Positions 35,606-46,641 are shown, numbered from the stretch's first letter. The stretch: DNA of 64,000 nt from Streptomyces sp. NBC_00358 (GCF_036099295.1 NZ_CP107976.1:8308001-8372000), one strand, 5' to 3'. A program made the numbers and translations. Notes: generated from the letters alone by a model not told the origin.

Positions 35606-36657
35606 ATGCGGCCCCTCAGGGACATCGCCGTCGTCGCCTTCGGGCAGACCGACCACCGGCGCACCTCCGACGAGCTCTCCGAGGTCGAGATGCTCCTCCC
35701 GGTCCTGCACGAGGTCCTCGACCGGACGGGCCTGCAGACCGGAGACATCGGCTTCACCTGCTCCGGCTCCTCGGACTATCTCGCCGGCCGCGCCTTCTCC
35801 TTCACCATGGCGCTCGACGGTGTGGGCGCCTGGCCGCCGATCTCCGAGTCGCACGTCGAGATGGACGGCGCGTGGGCGCTGTACGAGGCGTGGACCAAAC
35901 TGCTGACCGGCGACGCCGACACCGCGCTCGTGTACGCGTACGGCAAATCGTCGCCCGGATCCGTACGCGACGTCCTGACCCGGCAGTTGGACCCCTACTA
36001 CATGGCCCCGCTGTGGCCCGACTCGGTCGCCCTGGCCGCGCTGCAGGCGCGGGCGCTCATCGACGCGGGCGAGACCGACGAACTCGCGCTCGCCTCGGTC
36101 GCCGCCCGGAGCCGGGCCTCCGCCACCGCCAACTCCCATGCCCAGCTTCGGGGTCCGGTGCCGCAGGGCGACTACCTCGTGCGGCCGCTGCGCACCGGCG
36201 ACTGCCCGCCCATCGGCGACGGCGCCGCCGCCGTGATCCTCGCCGCCGGCGACCGGGCCCGCGAGCTGTGCGAGCGGCCCGCCTGGATCCGGGGCATCGA
36301 CCACCGCATCGAGGCGCACTCCCTCGGTGTACGCGACCTGACCGACTCGCCGTCCACGAGACTGGCCGCCGAAAGGGCCGGAGCGTTCGAACGCCCCGTC
36401 GACACCGCCGAGTTGCACGCCCCCTTCACCTCCCAGGAAGTGGTCCTGCGCAAGGCGCTGCGGCTCGACGACAGCGTGCGGGTCAATCCGTCGGGCGGCG
36501 CGCTCGCCGCCAACCCGGTCATGGCGGCCGGGCTCATCCGCATCGGCGAGGCCGCCGCGCGCGTCCATCGCGGGGAGTCCGACCGGGCGCTCGCCCACGC
36601 CACCTCGGGTCCCTGCCTCCAACAGAACCTGGTCGCCGTACTCGAAGGGGATGCCCG

Positions 36658-36661
<4 letters not shown>
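35606..36661 (+). CDS. Thiolase-fold lipid-transfer protein (Ltp2-like), no catalytic Cys
   Basis: A 351-residue thiolase-superfamily protein of the SCP2-thiolase/lipid-transfer group. At the position of the nucleophilic Cys the sequence reads HVEMDGAWAL, with Glu (E85) or Met but no Cys. The C-terminal GHP motif is replaced by SGGALAANPVMAAG. It therefore should not be a classical thiolase. The best functional analogy is Ltp2-type retro-aldolase cleavage together with a DUF35 partner. The ATG immediately follows the TAG of the DUF35 gene, and it overlaps the next thiolase-like gene by 4 bp. Confidence 0.85.
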
Positions 36662-37824
<1,163 letters not shown>

Positions 37825-37907
37825 AACCGTCCCCCTCACGTGGCCTGTGCGCGGCAGGGGCCGATCGCTAGGCTGGCCGCGGACGACGAACCGGGAGGAG
37901 CACGGAC

Positions 37908-38150
37908 GTGGCCGAAAGCACCATCGAGCAACACCCGCTCGCGGGCTGGGACAAGCCGGAGCTGGACCTCAGCAGAGCCGAATGGCAGTCCAGCAGCCGA
38001 GGGCGGGGAGATGTCCAGATCGCCTTCGTCGAGGGCTTCATCGCGATGCGCAACAGTGGCCGCCCGCAGAGCCCTTCCTTGATCTTCACACCCGCGGAGT
38101 GGGGCGCCTTCGTATCGGGCGCCCGCGAGGGCGAGTTCGACCTGACCTGA
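37908..38150 (+). CDS. DUF397 protein
   Basis: An 80-residue DUF397 protein; the C-terminal half PSLIFTPAEWGAFVSGAREGEFD is the family signature. The GTG start has GGGAGGAG 7 bp upstream. TAGGCT at 37869-37874 may be its -10 element. DUF397 genes usually sit beside a helix-turn-helix regulator and act as its small partner; no such regulator adjoins here, so this is an orphan copy. The first half is atypical (DLSRAEWQSSSRG). Confidence 0.8.
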   Translation: MAESTIEQHPLAGWDKPELDLSRAEWQSSSRGRGDVQIAFVEGFIAMRNSGRPQSPSLIFTPAEWGAFVSGAREGEFDLT

Positions 38151-38390
38151 ACCGAGGACGCCGGGCCCCCGCCCCGCCCCTCCCGCACGGGGAAGGGGGC
38201 GGCGGCCCGAGCCCCCGTGCCCGGGGCCGCGCACCGCCGGTCCTCCCCGGCCCGCCGCCGTGCGGAGGTTCCGACCAGGAGCGCCCGAACGGGCTGCCCC
38301 GTGGATGATCGGGGCGTACGCTGAGGTGCCTGAAGGTCACGGTGCGCATCCGCTCCCCGCGCGGACGCGCGATCGTGACAGGGGGTGATC

Positions 38391-41282
38391 ATGGGGCAAC
38401 GCAGCCTTCGCAGCCGTCGGACGCTCTTCGAGCGCGAGAGTGAACTCTCCACGGCGGACGAGGCGTTGAGCGACCTCGTCGGCCTGCGCCGGGACGTCGG
38501 CGAGCCACCGGGCCGCCCCCGCGGCGCCCTCCTCGCCTTCGCGGGACGCGCCGGGATCGGCAAGACGACCCTCCTCGCCGAGGTCCGCAGGCGCTCCGCG
38601 GCCAAGGGCTGCACCGTGCTGAGCGCACGCGGCGGCGAACAGGAACAACGCGTCGCCTTCCACGTCGCCCGCCAGCTCCTTCAGCCACAGCTCGCCGGAT
38701 TCTCCGAGGCCGAACTCCGCGCGTCCCTGGGGAGTTGGTACGCGATCGTCGGCCCCGCGCTCGGCCTCTGCGCACCCTCCGAGGGTGCCCCGCCCGACCA
38801 GCAGGGCCTGCGCGCCGGACTCGACTGGGTGCTCACCCACCTCGCCGTGCAGCGTGCCCCGATGGTGCTCGTGCTGGACGACGCGCACTGGGCCGACGCC
38901 GAATCGCTCAGCTGGCTGGCCGCGTTCGCGCCCCGCGCCGAGCAACTCCCTCTGCTGCTCGTCGTCGCCTACCGGCCCGACGAACTCCCCGAGCACGCCG
39001 AGGCGTTCCGGGGGCTGCCCGGCCGAGCCGGACAACGTCCGATCGGCCTCGAACCGCTCAGCGCGGTGGCAGTCGCCCGGCTCGTCCGGGAGGATCTCGG
39101 CACCCAGGCCGACGACGCGTTCTGCCGCGAGTGCTGGGCGGTCACCGCGGGCAACCCGTTCGAGGCCGTCGAGCTGACCGCGAAGGTCCTCGACCGCGGC
39201 CTGACCCCGACCGAGGACGGGGCGCACCTCCTGCGCGACCTCGCCGCCGCCGTCAAGGGCAGCGGCATCGTCGCCCGCCTCGAACGCCTCGGCACCGCGA
39301 CCGTCCGCTTCGCCTGGGCCTGCGCCGTGCTCGGCACCGAGATCCGTCCCGGTCTCGCCGCGGCCGTAGCGGGCCTCGGCTCCGAGGAGGCCGCCGACGC
39401 GGCGGACGCCCTGCGCACCGCCCGCATCCTCACCGGCGCCGACCCCCTCGAATTCGTCCACCCGCTGATCGCCACCGCCGTCTACCGGGACATCCCCGGC
39501 AGTGTCCGCGTCGCCCTGCACGGACAGGCCGCCTGGTGCGTGATCGACGAGGGACTCGGCCCGGCCGCGGCCGCCCGCCACCTCATGGAGACCCACCCGG
39601 ACGGCGACACCTGGATCGTCCAGCAGCTGCGCGCCGCGGCCCGCGAGACCCAGCGCGCCGGAGCACCCGACGCCGCCCGCCGCTACCTCGCCCGCGCCCT
39701 GCGCGAACCGCCGCCCTTCGAGGACCGCGCCGCCGTCCTGTACGAACTGGGCTGCGCGTCCCTGCTCACCGAGCCGACGACCACGGTCAACCATCTGCGC
39801 GCCGCCCTGGAAGAGCCCATCACCGACCCCGAGCTGCGCCACAACATCGTCTACCGCCTCTCCCAGGTGCTCGCGCACAGCGACCGCCTCGCCGAGGCCT
39901 CCGAGACCCTCGCCCGCGAGATCCCGGTCACCGGCGACGCCCGGGTACGGCTGCGCATGCAGTCCGAGCAGTTCATGTGGGACGCCTTCCGAGCCGACGA
40001 ACCCGACTCGCCCGCCCGCTCCCGCCGGCTGGCCCGCCTCGCCGACCGGCTCACCGGCCACGACCTCACCGAGCGCTATGTCATCGGGCTGCGCGCCTGG
40101 GACGCCACCCTGCGCGGCGAACCCGCCCACATCGCCCTCCACCACGCCGAGCGCGCCCTGGCCGGCGGCCTCGGCTGGGCCGAGGCCGACCGCGGCTTCG
40201 AGGTCCCGGTCCTGGTCGCGATGACCTTCATGTACGCCGACCGGCCGGGCCGCACCGAGGAACTCTTCGCCACCGGGATCGCCGACTTCGAATCCCAGGG
40301 CTGGCACGGCGCCCACCTCTCCTTCGGCTACACGATCCTCGGATACGTCCGCTTCCGCCGCGGCCGTCTCGCCGAAGCCGAGGACTTCGTCCGCGCGGGA
40401 CTCAGGCTGGCCGAACGCGTCGGGCCGGGCACGCCCGTCCACTGGTACGCCGTGGGCACCCTCATCCAGGTCCTGCTCGCCCGGGGCCAGGTCGAGGAGG
40501 CCGCGCGGACCGGCGAGGCCTACGCCTTCTGCGCGCCCTTCCCGGCCGCCGTGACCTTCCCCGACGCCCAGACCGTGTACGGCGAACTCCTGCTCGCGCG
40601 CGGCCTCACCAAGGACGCCGCCGTCGAGCTCGCCTCCGCCGGCCGCCGTCTCGACCCGCGCGGCATGCGCAACCCCGCCTGGGGTCCCTGGCAGCTCCAC
40701 CTCGCCCGCGCCGAGAGCCACGACGCCCCCGAGCGCGCTGTCGCCACGGCACTCGAAGCGGTGAACCGCGCCCGCCAGTACGGCGCCCCCTCCGCGATCG
40801 GACAGGCCCTGCGCGTCGCCGCCGAGGTCTCCCCGGGCCCGGCCCGCGTCCAGCTCCTCGAAGAGGCCGTCGGTCACCTGGAGCGCTCCCCGGCCGCCTA
40901 CGAACTGGCCTGCGCCCTGGTCGTCCTGGGCACCGAACTGCGCCGCGCCGGACGCCCCAAGGAAGCCGCAGAGCACCTCTACCGCGGCCTCGACGCGGCC
41001 GTCCAGTGCGGCGCCGACGGACTCATCGAGGACACCCGTGACGAGCTGGCGGCGGCGGGACTGCGACCGCGCCGCCTGCACAGCACCGAGACGGACACCC
41101 TCACGTCCCGCGAGCGCACCGCCGCCGCACTCACCGCCCGGGACCGCACCGCGGCCCAGGTCGCCCAGGAACTGAACATCGACGAGCACGCCGTCACCCG
41201 GCTCCTGTCGGCGGTCTACCGCAAGGTCGGCACGGACCGCAGGGGGCTGGCGGCGGCACTGGGGGAACAGGCCACGTCCTGA
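38391..41282 (+). CDS. LuxR-family ATP-binding regulator (LAL type)
   Basis: A 963-residue regulator. The N-terminal AAA/STAND ATPase has Walker A AGRAGIGKTT (near 50) and Walker B MVLVLDDAHWAD (near 160). A long helical, TPR-like middle (about 380-890) follows. The C-terminal end has a LuxR-like helix-turn-helix: LTSRERTAAALTARDRT then AAQVAQELNIDEHAVTRLLSAVYRKV. That end is degenerate; the canonical G-x-SN-x-EIA recognition pattern is not kept. The ATG at 38391 is 5 bp after AGGGGG; a GTG at 38385 lies inside that site. LALs usually activate antibiotic or sugar operons; its target is unknown. Confidence 0.85.
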   Translation: MGQRSLRSRRTLFERESELSTADEALSDLVGLRRDVGEPPGRPRGALLAFAGRAGIGKTTLLAEVRRRSAAKGCTVLSARGGEQEQRVAFHVARQLLQPQLAGFSEAELRASLGSWYAIVGPALGLCAPSEGAPPDQQGLRAGLDWVLTHLAVQRAPMVLVLDDAHWADAESLSWLAAFAPRAEQLPLLLVVAYRPDELPEHAEAFRGLPGRAGQRPIGLEPLSAVAVARLVREDLGTQADDAFCRECWAVTAGNPFEAVELTAKVLDRGLTPTEDGAHLLRDLAAAVKGSGIVARLERLGTATVRFAWACAVLGTEIRPGLAAAVAGLGSEEAADAADALRTARILTGADPLEFVHPLIATAVYRDIPGSVRVALHGQAAWCVIDEGLGPAAAARHLMETHPDGDTWIVQQLRAAARETQRAGAPDAARRYLARALREPPPFEDRAAVLYELGCASLLTEPTTTVNHLRAALEEPITDPELRHNIVYRLSQVLAHSDRLAEASETLAREIPVTGDARVRLRMQSEQFMWDAFRADEPDSPARSRRLARLADRLTGHDLTERYVIGLRAWDATLRGEPAHIALHHAERALAGGLGWAEADRGFEVPVLVAMTFMYADRPGRTEELFATGIADFESQGWHGAHLSFGYTILGYVRFRRGRLAEAEDFVRAGLRLAERVGPGTPVHWYAVGTLIQVLLARGQVEEAARTGEAYAFCAPFPAAVTFPDAQTVYGELLLARGLTKDAAVELASAGRRLDPRGMRNPAWGPWQLHLARAESHDAPERAVATALEAVNRARQYGAPSAIGQALRVAAEVSPGPARVQLLEEAVGHLERSPAAYELACALVVLGTELRRAGRPKEAAEHLYRGLDAAVQCGADGLIEDTRDELAAAGLRPRRLHSTETDTLTSRERTAAALTARDRTAAQVAQELNIDEHAVTRLLSAVYRKVGTDRRGLAAALGEQATS

Positions 41283-41350
41283 CGCCGGCGGGCGGTCTTC
41301 CGGCCCCCGCGGGGACGGCGCCCGTGGGGCCCGCAACACGCCCGTGCACG

Positions 41351-41356
41351 TACCAT
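41351..41356 (+). promoter_or_regulatory. Candidate -10 element giving a leaderless mRNA
   Basis: TACCAT ends 6 bp before the ATG at 41363, so transcription would begin at or beside the start codon. No Shine-Dalgarno sequence is seen for this gene. Confidence 0.45.
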
Positions 41357-41362
41357 TGCGGC

Positions 41363-41860
41363 ATGTCCTTCCTCCGCCGCCGCAGCGCCACGCCCGCCGG
41401 GCCCGACTTCGACGTTCTGGCCATGGATCCGGGCGACTGGCCCGGCAATCTCGGTGCGGGCCTGCTGCCCGCCCCCGACGGAAGCTGCCAGGGCGTCTTC
41501 CTGCGCTACGACCTGTTCGGCGGCCGCGGTCCCGCGATGATCATCGGTAATCTGCCCGAGGGTTCGCAGGCCCGCGACGTGGCCGAGGGCGAGGTCCCCT
41601 TCGAGGTGGCCCAGCTCCTGATCGCGCTGGAGAACGACGAGGAGGTCACCGTCACCGGGACCGAGGACATGCCGGTGATGCAGGGGGACAACCTGCTGAT
41701 CGTGCGCAGGCTCAAGCTCTCCGAGACCCGTATCGCCTGCGTGCAGTTCGACCGCAGCGACAACGTCCTGGTGACCATCGCCGCCTGGGACCGTCCGATC
41801 ACGGACGACCTGTACGCGCTGCTGAAGCCGCTCCCCGCGGAACTCTTCCAGCAGGGCTGA
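41363..41860 (+). CDS. Conserved actinobacterial protein of unknown function
   Basis: A 165-residue soluble protein with no signal peptide or membrane segment, beginning MSFLRRRSATPAGPDFDVLAMDPGDWPGN and ending ALLKPLPAELFQQG. It is acidic and mixed alpha/beta. It looks like a protein conserved across Streptomyces, but I cannot assign a domain or function. The start is supported by a -10-like element 7 bp upstream and by the lack of any Shine-Dalgarno, suggesting leaderless translation. It converges on the SpoIIE-type gene. Confidence 0.75.
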   Translation: MSFLRRRSATPAGPDFDVLAMDPGDWPGNLGAGLLPAPDGSCQGVFLRYDLFGGRGPAMIIGNLPEGSQARDVAEGEVPFEVAQLLIALENDEEVTVTGTEDMPVMQGDNLLIVRRLKLSETRIACVQFDRSDNVLVTIAAWDRPITDDLYALLKPLPAELFQQG

Positions 41861-41881
41861 GGCCGAACACCCTTCCAGGCG

Positions 41882-44200
41882 TCACAGTTTGAGGGTGAAC
41901 CACGTGGTCTTGCCCGCGTCGGTGGGACGTACGCCCCAGTCGTCGGCGAGCGTGCGCACCAGGATCAGCCCCCGTCCCGACTCCTCGTCCTCCGTGGCCG
42001 TACGGGGTTGCGGCAGATGCGAGCTGTGATCGCTGATCTCCACGGTCAGCTCGGTCGCGGTGCGGCACAGATGCAGGCCGATGGGGCCCTGGGCGTGCTG
42101 CACGGCGTTCGTGAGGACCTCGGAGAGCAGGAGCCGGGCGTCGTCCGCGGAGTGCGCGCAGTCCCACGCGGTCAGCGCCTTGCTGAGGAAGGCACGGCCC
42201 TCCGGCACTGATTCTGGCGTCGCGGGCAGGTCGGTGCCGACCGAGGCCAGGGGTCCGTCGGGGAGCCGGGTGAGCAGCAGCGTGACGTCGTCGTTGTGCC
42301 CGTCGGCGTCCGGCAGCAGGGCGGCCAGCACATGGTCGGCGGCCTGCTCCAGATCGGGCGCGGTGGTGAACAGCTCCGTGAGGGTGGCCGTGAGCTCCGA
42401 GAGCTGGTCCTCGATGTCGCTGCCGGGCGTCTCGATGAGACCGTCGGTGTACAGGACGAGCGTCGCCCCCGGCGGTATCACCGAGGTCGCCTGCTCGTAG
42501 AGGATGTCGCCGACCCCCAGGGGCGCGTTCACCGGTGCGGGAAGCGGCCGGGCATCAGCGCCGGGCGTGGCCACCAACGTCGGCAGATGTCCCGCCGAGC
42601 AGACCGTCACCTCGCCCGCGTCGGCGGAGATGACCAGATAGCAGCAGGTCACGAGCTGGTCCGGCACGTCCAGATCCCCGACGACGGCCTCCAGTGCCTG
42701 CATCAACTGGCGGGGCTGCATTCCGGTCTTGGCCAGGGCGTGCGCGGCCGACCGCAGCTGGCCCATCACGGCGGCGGCGTCCAGACCGCGGCCCATCACA
42801 TCGCCGATCAGCACCCCGACCCGGCCGGCCCCCAGCGGGATCAGGTCGAACCAGTCGCCGCCCACCCCGGCTCCCTGCGTGGCGGGCCGGTAGCGGCTCG
42901 CGGTGGTCATACCGGGGATGGCGGGCGGTGTACCCATGAGGCTGCGCTGGAGCGTGAGGGCGATGTGCCGCTGCTGCTCGTAGAGGAAGGTCAGCTCCGC
43001 CTCGGCCTTCTTGCGGTCGCTGATGTCACGGACGATCGCGCACGCGCCGATGACCGAACCGTCCGTGGCGCGCGTGGGCCACAGCGTGATGTCCACGTCC
43101 AGCAGATCACCCGACCGCGTCAGCCGCAGGGTCTCGAAGTGCTCGACCTTCTCACCGCTGCGCAGCCGGTCCAGGAGCTGGTCGATCTCGCCGCGTCGCT
43201 CGGTGGTGGCGAGCAGCGACACGTGCCTGCCCATGACCTCGGCCCGGGTGTAGCCGTACAGCCGCTGGGCCGCCGCGTTCCAGTACGTGATGTGGCCGTC
43301 CAGGGTCTTGGCGAGGATCGCGTCCTGCGAGGACTCCACCAGACCGGCCAGTTCGTTGATCCGGGCCTCGGCGCGCTTGCGGTCGCTGACGTCGCGGACG
43401 GCGGCGGAGACGAGGAGTCCGTCGGTGGTCTCCAGTGGACTGAGACTGATCTCGACGGGGAACTCGGTGCCGTCCTTGCGCAGGCCGTGGAGTTCGAGTT
43501 CGGCTCCCATGGGGCGGACCTGGCGGTTGTCGGCGTAGCCGTCGCGGTGCCGGTGGTGGTGGGCGCGGAAGCGGCCCGGTACGAGGAGTTCCACGGAGTG
43601 GCCGAGGAGTTCCTCGCGCTGGTATCCGAAGAGGGCCTCTGTCTGCGCGTTGACGAGTCTGATGGTGCCGGTGTCGTCGACGATGACCATGGCGTCCGGC
43701 GCCGCCTCCAGCAGACCCCGAAACCTTTCCTCAGCGGCCTTGCGGTCGCTGACGTCGCGGACGGCGGCGGAGACGAGGAGTCCGTCGGCGGTCTCCAGTG
43801 GACTGAGACTGATCTCGACGGGGAACTCGGTGCCGTCCTTGCGCAGGCCGTGGAGTTCGAGTTCGGCTCCCATGGGGCGGACCTGGCGGTTGTCGGCGTA
43901 GCCGTCGCGGTGCCGGTGGTGGTGGGCGCGGAAGCGGCCCGGTACGAGGAGTTCCACGGAGTGGCCGAGGAGTTCCTCGCGCTGGTATCCGAAGAGGGCC
44001 TCTGTCTGCGCGTTGACGAGTCTGATGGTGCCGGTGTCGTCGACGATGACCATGGCGTCCGGCGCCGCCTCCAGCAGACCCCGAAACCTTTCCTCGGCCC
44101 CCGCCGGTGCGCTCGCGCGCGATGGGCCGCCGCACTGGCAGCGCAGTGGGTCCGCCGCATCGGCGGGTCGCGTTGAAGTCTCTTTGACGAAGTCGCCCAT
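41882..44200 (-). CDS. PAS3-SpoIIE phosphatase-HATPase regulator
   Basis: A 772-residue sensor. PAS1 (about 36-150) and PAS2 (about 157-271) are almost identical; PAS3 (about 278-400) is diverged. A PP2C/SpoIIE phosphatase follows (about 410-640, with GGDWFDLIPL, GDVMGRGLDAA and YTDGLIE). A C-terminal HATPase_c anti-sigma kinase-like domain ends the protein (LLLSEVLTNAVQHAQ, GRGLILVRTLADDWGV). It should dephosphorylate and phosphorylate anti-anti-sigma factors in response to a ligand. The ATG at 44200 is preferred over a GTG at 44248; neither has a good Shine-Dalgarno. No membrane segment is seen. It probably responds to cytoplasmic or diffusible cues. Confidence 0.9.
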   Translation of the reverse strand: MGDFVKETSTRPADAADPLRCQCGGPSRASAPAGAEERFRGLLEAAPDAMVIVDDTGTIRLVNAQTEALFGYQREELLGHSVELLVPGRFRAHHHRHRDGYADNRQVRPMGAELELHGLRKDGTEFPVEISLSPLETADGLLVSAAVRDVSDRKAAEERFRGLLEAAPDAMVIVDDTGTIRLVNAQTEALFGYQREELLGHSVELLVPGRFRAHHHRHRDGYADNRQVRPMGAELELHGLRKDGTEFPVEISLSPLETTDGLLVSAAVRDVSDRKRAEARINELAGLVESSQDAILAKTLDGHITYWNAAAQRLYGYTRAEVMGRHVSLLATTERRGEIDQLLDRLRSGEKVEHFETLRLTRSGDLLDVDITLWPTRATDGSVIGACAIVRDISDRKKAEAELTFLYEQQRHIALTLQRSLMGTPPAIPGMTTASRYRPATQGAGVGGDWFDLIPLGAGRVGVLIGDVMGRGLDAAAVMGQLRSAAHALAKTGMQPRQLMQALEAVVGDLDVPDQLVTCCYLVISADAGEVTVCSAGHLPTLVATPGADARPLPAPVNAPLGVGDILYEQATSVIPPGATLVLYTDGLIETPGSDIEDQLSELTATLTELFTTAPDLEQAADHVLAALLPDADGHNDDVTLLLTRLPDGPLASVGTDLPATPESVPEGRAFLSKALTAWDCAHSADDARLLLSEVLTNAVQHAQGPIGLHLCRTATELTVEISDHSSHLPQPRTATEDEESGRGLILVRTLADDWGVRPTDAGKTTWFTLKL
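43376..43732 (-). repeat. PAS-encoding direct repeat, copy encoding PAS2
   Basis: 357 bp repeated at 43739-44095 with a 363-bp (121-codon) offset. By base-by-base reading the copies differ at one site, where this copy encodes Thr in LETTDG. Confidence 0.9.
43739..44095 (-). repeat. PAS-encoding direct repeat, copy encoding PAS1
   Basis: Second 357-bp copy, identical to 43376-43732 at 356 positions; the one change makes LETADG here. The six bases between the copies complete the 121-codon unit. Confidence 0.9.
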
Positions 44201-44409
44201 ACCCGCCCCAGATGTGCCGCTTACTGTGAGCGACCCATCCCAGCGCACATCGATCGGGCGCGCGGTTACATGTCGTTAACTGGCCCTACCGGGGCCGAAC
44301 CTGTCCTAGGCGGCACATCCCCTGGTCGGTTGCCCGTGTCATTGTCGCCACCGGTGGCCGGAAACCGGGCCCGCCGCACGCGGACCCGGCCCCCGGCCAT
44401 CGAATCGGG

Positions 44410-46377
44410 TTACCGGACCAGGTCCACGTCCGCGGCCCGCACGAACTCCACCCGGTGCCCGAACTGGATCTCGTAGTACATGTCCGTGCCGATCACGACC
44501 CGGTGCGGCGTCGTGTCGAAGGTCGGCGCGTAGAAGTACTCGCCGGGCACCTTGTCACCGACCGCGTAGCGCTGGCCCGCGAGGAGCTTGTACGGCAGCG
44601 GCGAGACGGCCTGGACGGGCACGCCCGCCGGGTAGGCCTCCTTCTCCGGGTACGCGCGACCGTATACGGGGATCTGCGCCAGCCCCTCCTTGGGTGTCAC
44701 GGACAGCCCGGCCGCGCGCACCGCCGTCGGCTGCTTCCGCGGGTTCTTGAACCAGGCCTTCTGGCCCAGGTACCAGATCGCCGTCCAGTCGCCGTCCTGT
44801 CCGGCGAGCGCGTACCGCTGTCCGGTGGACACCCGTGAGGCCACGTCGTTCACGCCGGTCGTCGAGGCGTCGCCCTTCGGGTACAGGCCGATGTCCTGGA
44901 TGAGCGGCGAGGTCTCGTCCGGCTGGGAGTAGAGCCGCACCTCGCTGGAGCCGTGCGCGGCGCAGGGCTGCCCCGCGGTGACGCAGCCCGTGTACACCGG
45001 CTGGTTCGCGTCGAAGTCGGGCAGCACGGTCACCAGGTCGCCCTTGCGGAACGAGCGGTGGAAGGGGTGTCCGAGCAGGGTGAAGTAGTGCTGCCAGTCC
45101 CAGTACGGGCCCGGGTCCGTGTGCATGCCCGGGATGGTGGAGGTCGTCGGGCCCGGTACGTTCTCGTGCCCGAGGATGTGCTGCCGGTCCAGCGGGATGT
45201 CGTACTTCCGGGCGAGATACCGCACCAGGCGGGCGGAGGCCCGGTACATCTCCTCGGTGTACCAGGTGTCGGGCGCGGTCAGGAAGCCCTCGTGCTCCAG
45301 GCCGATCGACTTGGCGTTGATGTACCAGTTGCCCGCGTGCCAGGCCACGTCCTTGGCCTTCACATGCTGGGCGATGTGCCCGTCGGTCGAGCGCAGGGTG
45401 TAGTTCCACGACACATAGGTCGGGTCCTGGACGAGGTTCAGGACACCTTCCCAGGTGCCTTCCGTGTCGTGGATGACGATGTACTTGATGCTCTGCGACG
45501 CGGGCCGGTCGCCCAGGTCGTGGTTGCCGTAGTCACCCTGGCCGAACTCCTCGTACGGGGCCGGGATCCACTCGCAGGACACCGTCCTCGGGCATTCGGT
45601 GCCGTCCGCGGAGGCCGTTCGCAGTCCCGCCCGGTGGAGCTGAGCGGTGTCGGGGCTCAGGGCGGGCTGAGCGGCGAGCGCGACCTGCTGGCCGGCGTCC
45701 GTGGTGCGCTTCTCCCCGGAGCGCATCACCTCGTACGCGTCGTCGGCGTAGGTCGCCGCCGTGGCGCTGTCGTCCGCTCCGGAGAAACGCGCCACCGCTC
45801 CGTACCAGTCGGCGGCGTCGTCGCTCAGGGGCTCGCCGAGGTCCCGCTGCGCGGCGGCGAGGAGCGCGGCGCCGCCCGCGACGTTCGCCGCCGCGTCGGT
45901 GCGCAACCGCCCCGCCGGCAGCCCGGTCAGATCGGCCGCCTTCGTCAACGTCTTGAGCCGGGCCGGGAGTTCGGAGTCGGTGGGTGCCTTCGCTGTGGGC
46001 AGCAGGGCGGGGCGTGAACTGTCACCGCGGGCGTCCTCGGTGCCGTCGCCGTGGTGCGCCGCGTCGGCGATCGCCGTCCGGGCGTCGGTCAGGTGCATGG
46101 GGCCGTAACCGCCGGTGACGCTCGGAGCGCCGGCGTGCGCGTCCCAGCGGGACTGGAGATAGGAGACGGCGAGCAGCACGCTCTGCGGAACGTGGTACTC
46201 GGTGGCCGCGGCGGCGAAGGCCTGCTGCAGCCCGGCCGCGGGCACCTCCTCGGCGGAGCTCGAAGGGGCCGCGCCGAGCAGTGGCAGCAGCAGCGCCGCC
46301 GAGGCGACGGCTCCTGCGGACCTGCGCGCGCGTCTGTGCCCGGTGGTGCCCTTGGGTTCGGTGGCGGACCAGTGCAA
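44410..46377 (-). CDS. Secreted N-acetylmuramoyl-L-alanine amidase
   Basis: A 655-residue secreted peptidoglycan hydrolase. The TTG at 46377 is chosen because AGGAGG lies 5 bp upstream and because it gives a clean Sec signal peptide (RRARRSAGAVASAALLLPLL...SSSA). The N-terminal third resembles lytic-transglycosylase-like helical domains. The Amidase_2 domain begins near residue 295 with zinc-ligand regions VIHDTEG (His about 302) and HTDPG (about 420) and the conserved WHAGNW. The C-terminal 200 residues are SH3-like beta segments likely to bind wall. It cuts the bond between MurNAc and L-Ala. The same-strand neighbour is the SpoIIE-type gene. Confidence 0.9.
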   Translation of the reverse strand: MHWSATEPKGTTGHRRARRSAGAVASAALLLPLLGAAPSSSAEEVPAAGLQQAFAAAATEYHVPQSVLLAVSYLQSRWDAHAGAPSVTGGYGPMHLTDARTAIADAAHHGDGTEDARGDSSRPALLPTAKAPTDSELPARLKTLTKAADLTGLPAGRLRTDAAANVAGGAALLAAAQRDLGEPLSDDAADWYGAVARFSGADDSATAATYADDAYEVMRSGEKRTTDAGQQVALAAQPALSPDTAQLHRAGLRTASADGTECPRTVSCEWIPAPYEEFGQGDYGNHDLGDRPASQSIKYIVIHDTEGTWEGVLNLVQDPTYVSWNYTLRSTDGHIAQHVKAKDVAWHAGNWYINAKSIGLEHEGFLTAPDTWYTEEMYRASARLVRYLARKYDIPLDRQHILGHENVPGPTTSTIPGMHTDPGPYWDWQHYFTLLGHPFHRSFRKGDLVTVLPDFDANQPVYTGCVTAGQPCAAHGSSEVRLYSQPDETSPLIQDIGLYPKGDASTTGVNDVASRVSTGQRYALAGQDGDWTAIWYLGQKAWFKNPRKQPTAVRAAGLSVTPKEGLAQIPVYGRAYPEKEAYPAGVPVQAVSPLPYKLLAGQRYAVGDKVPGEYFYAPTFDTTPHRVVIGTDMYYEIQFGHRVEFVRAADVDLVR

Positions 46378-46641
46378 TGCAGCCTCCTGGGACGGTCGTG
46401 CGCGGTGGGGCGTGCGAGAGCCGAACGCGTCAGTGCTACCGGCTCTCCGACGATCCGTCAATCATGCCCAGGGGCAGGCGATTTCCCATGTCAGCACGGG
46501 GCGGAGACGGTTTCGTGGCGGTGGCCTCCCGGCCTGCGGGGCGTCAATGGCGTGGACCAATGCCCCGAATGGCGGGCCCGCACAAGAGGGAGGCCCGCGG
46601 TGCGCCGTTGTCACGACGTCACCGCGGACCTCCGTCCCCCT

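Noticed and set aside
38337..41339. A 1000-codon open frame on the minus strand opposite the LAL gene.
   Set aside because: Very high GC keeps antisense frames open. The translation is Gly/Val/Arg-rich without motifs, while the plus strand encodes a coherent ATPase regulator.
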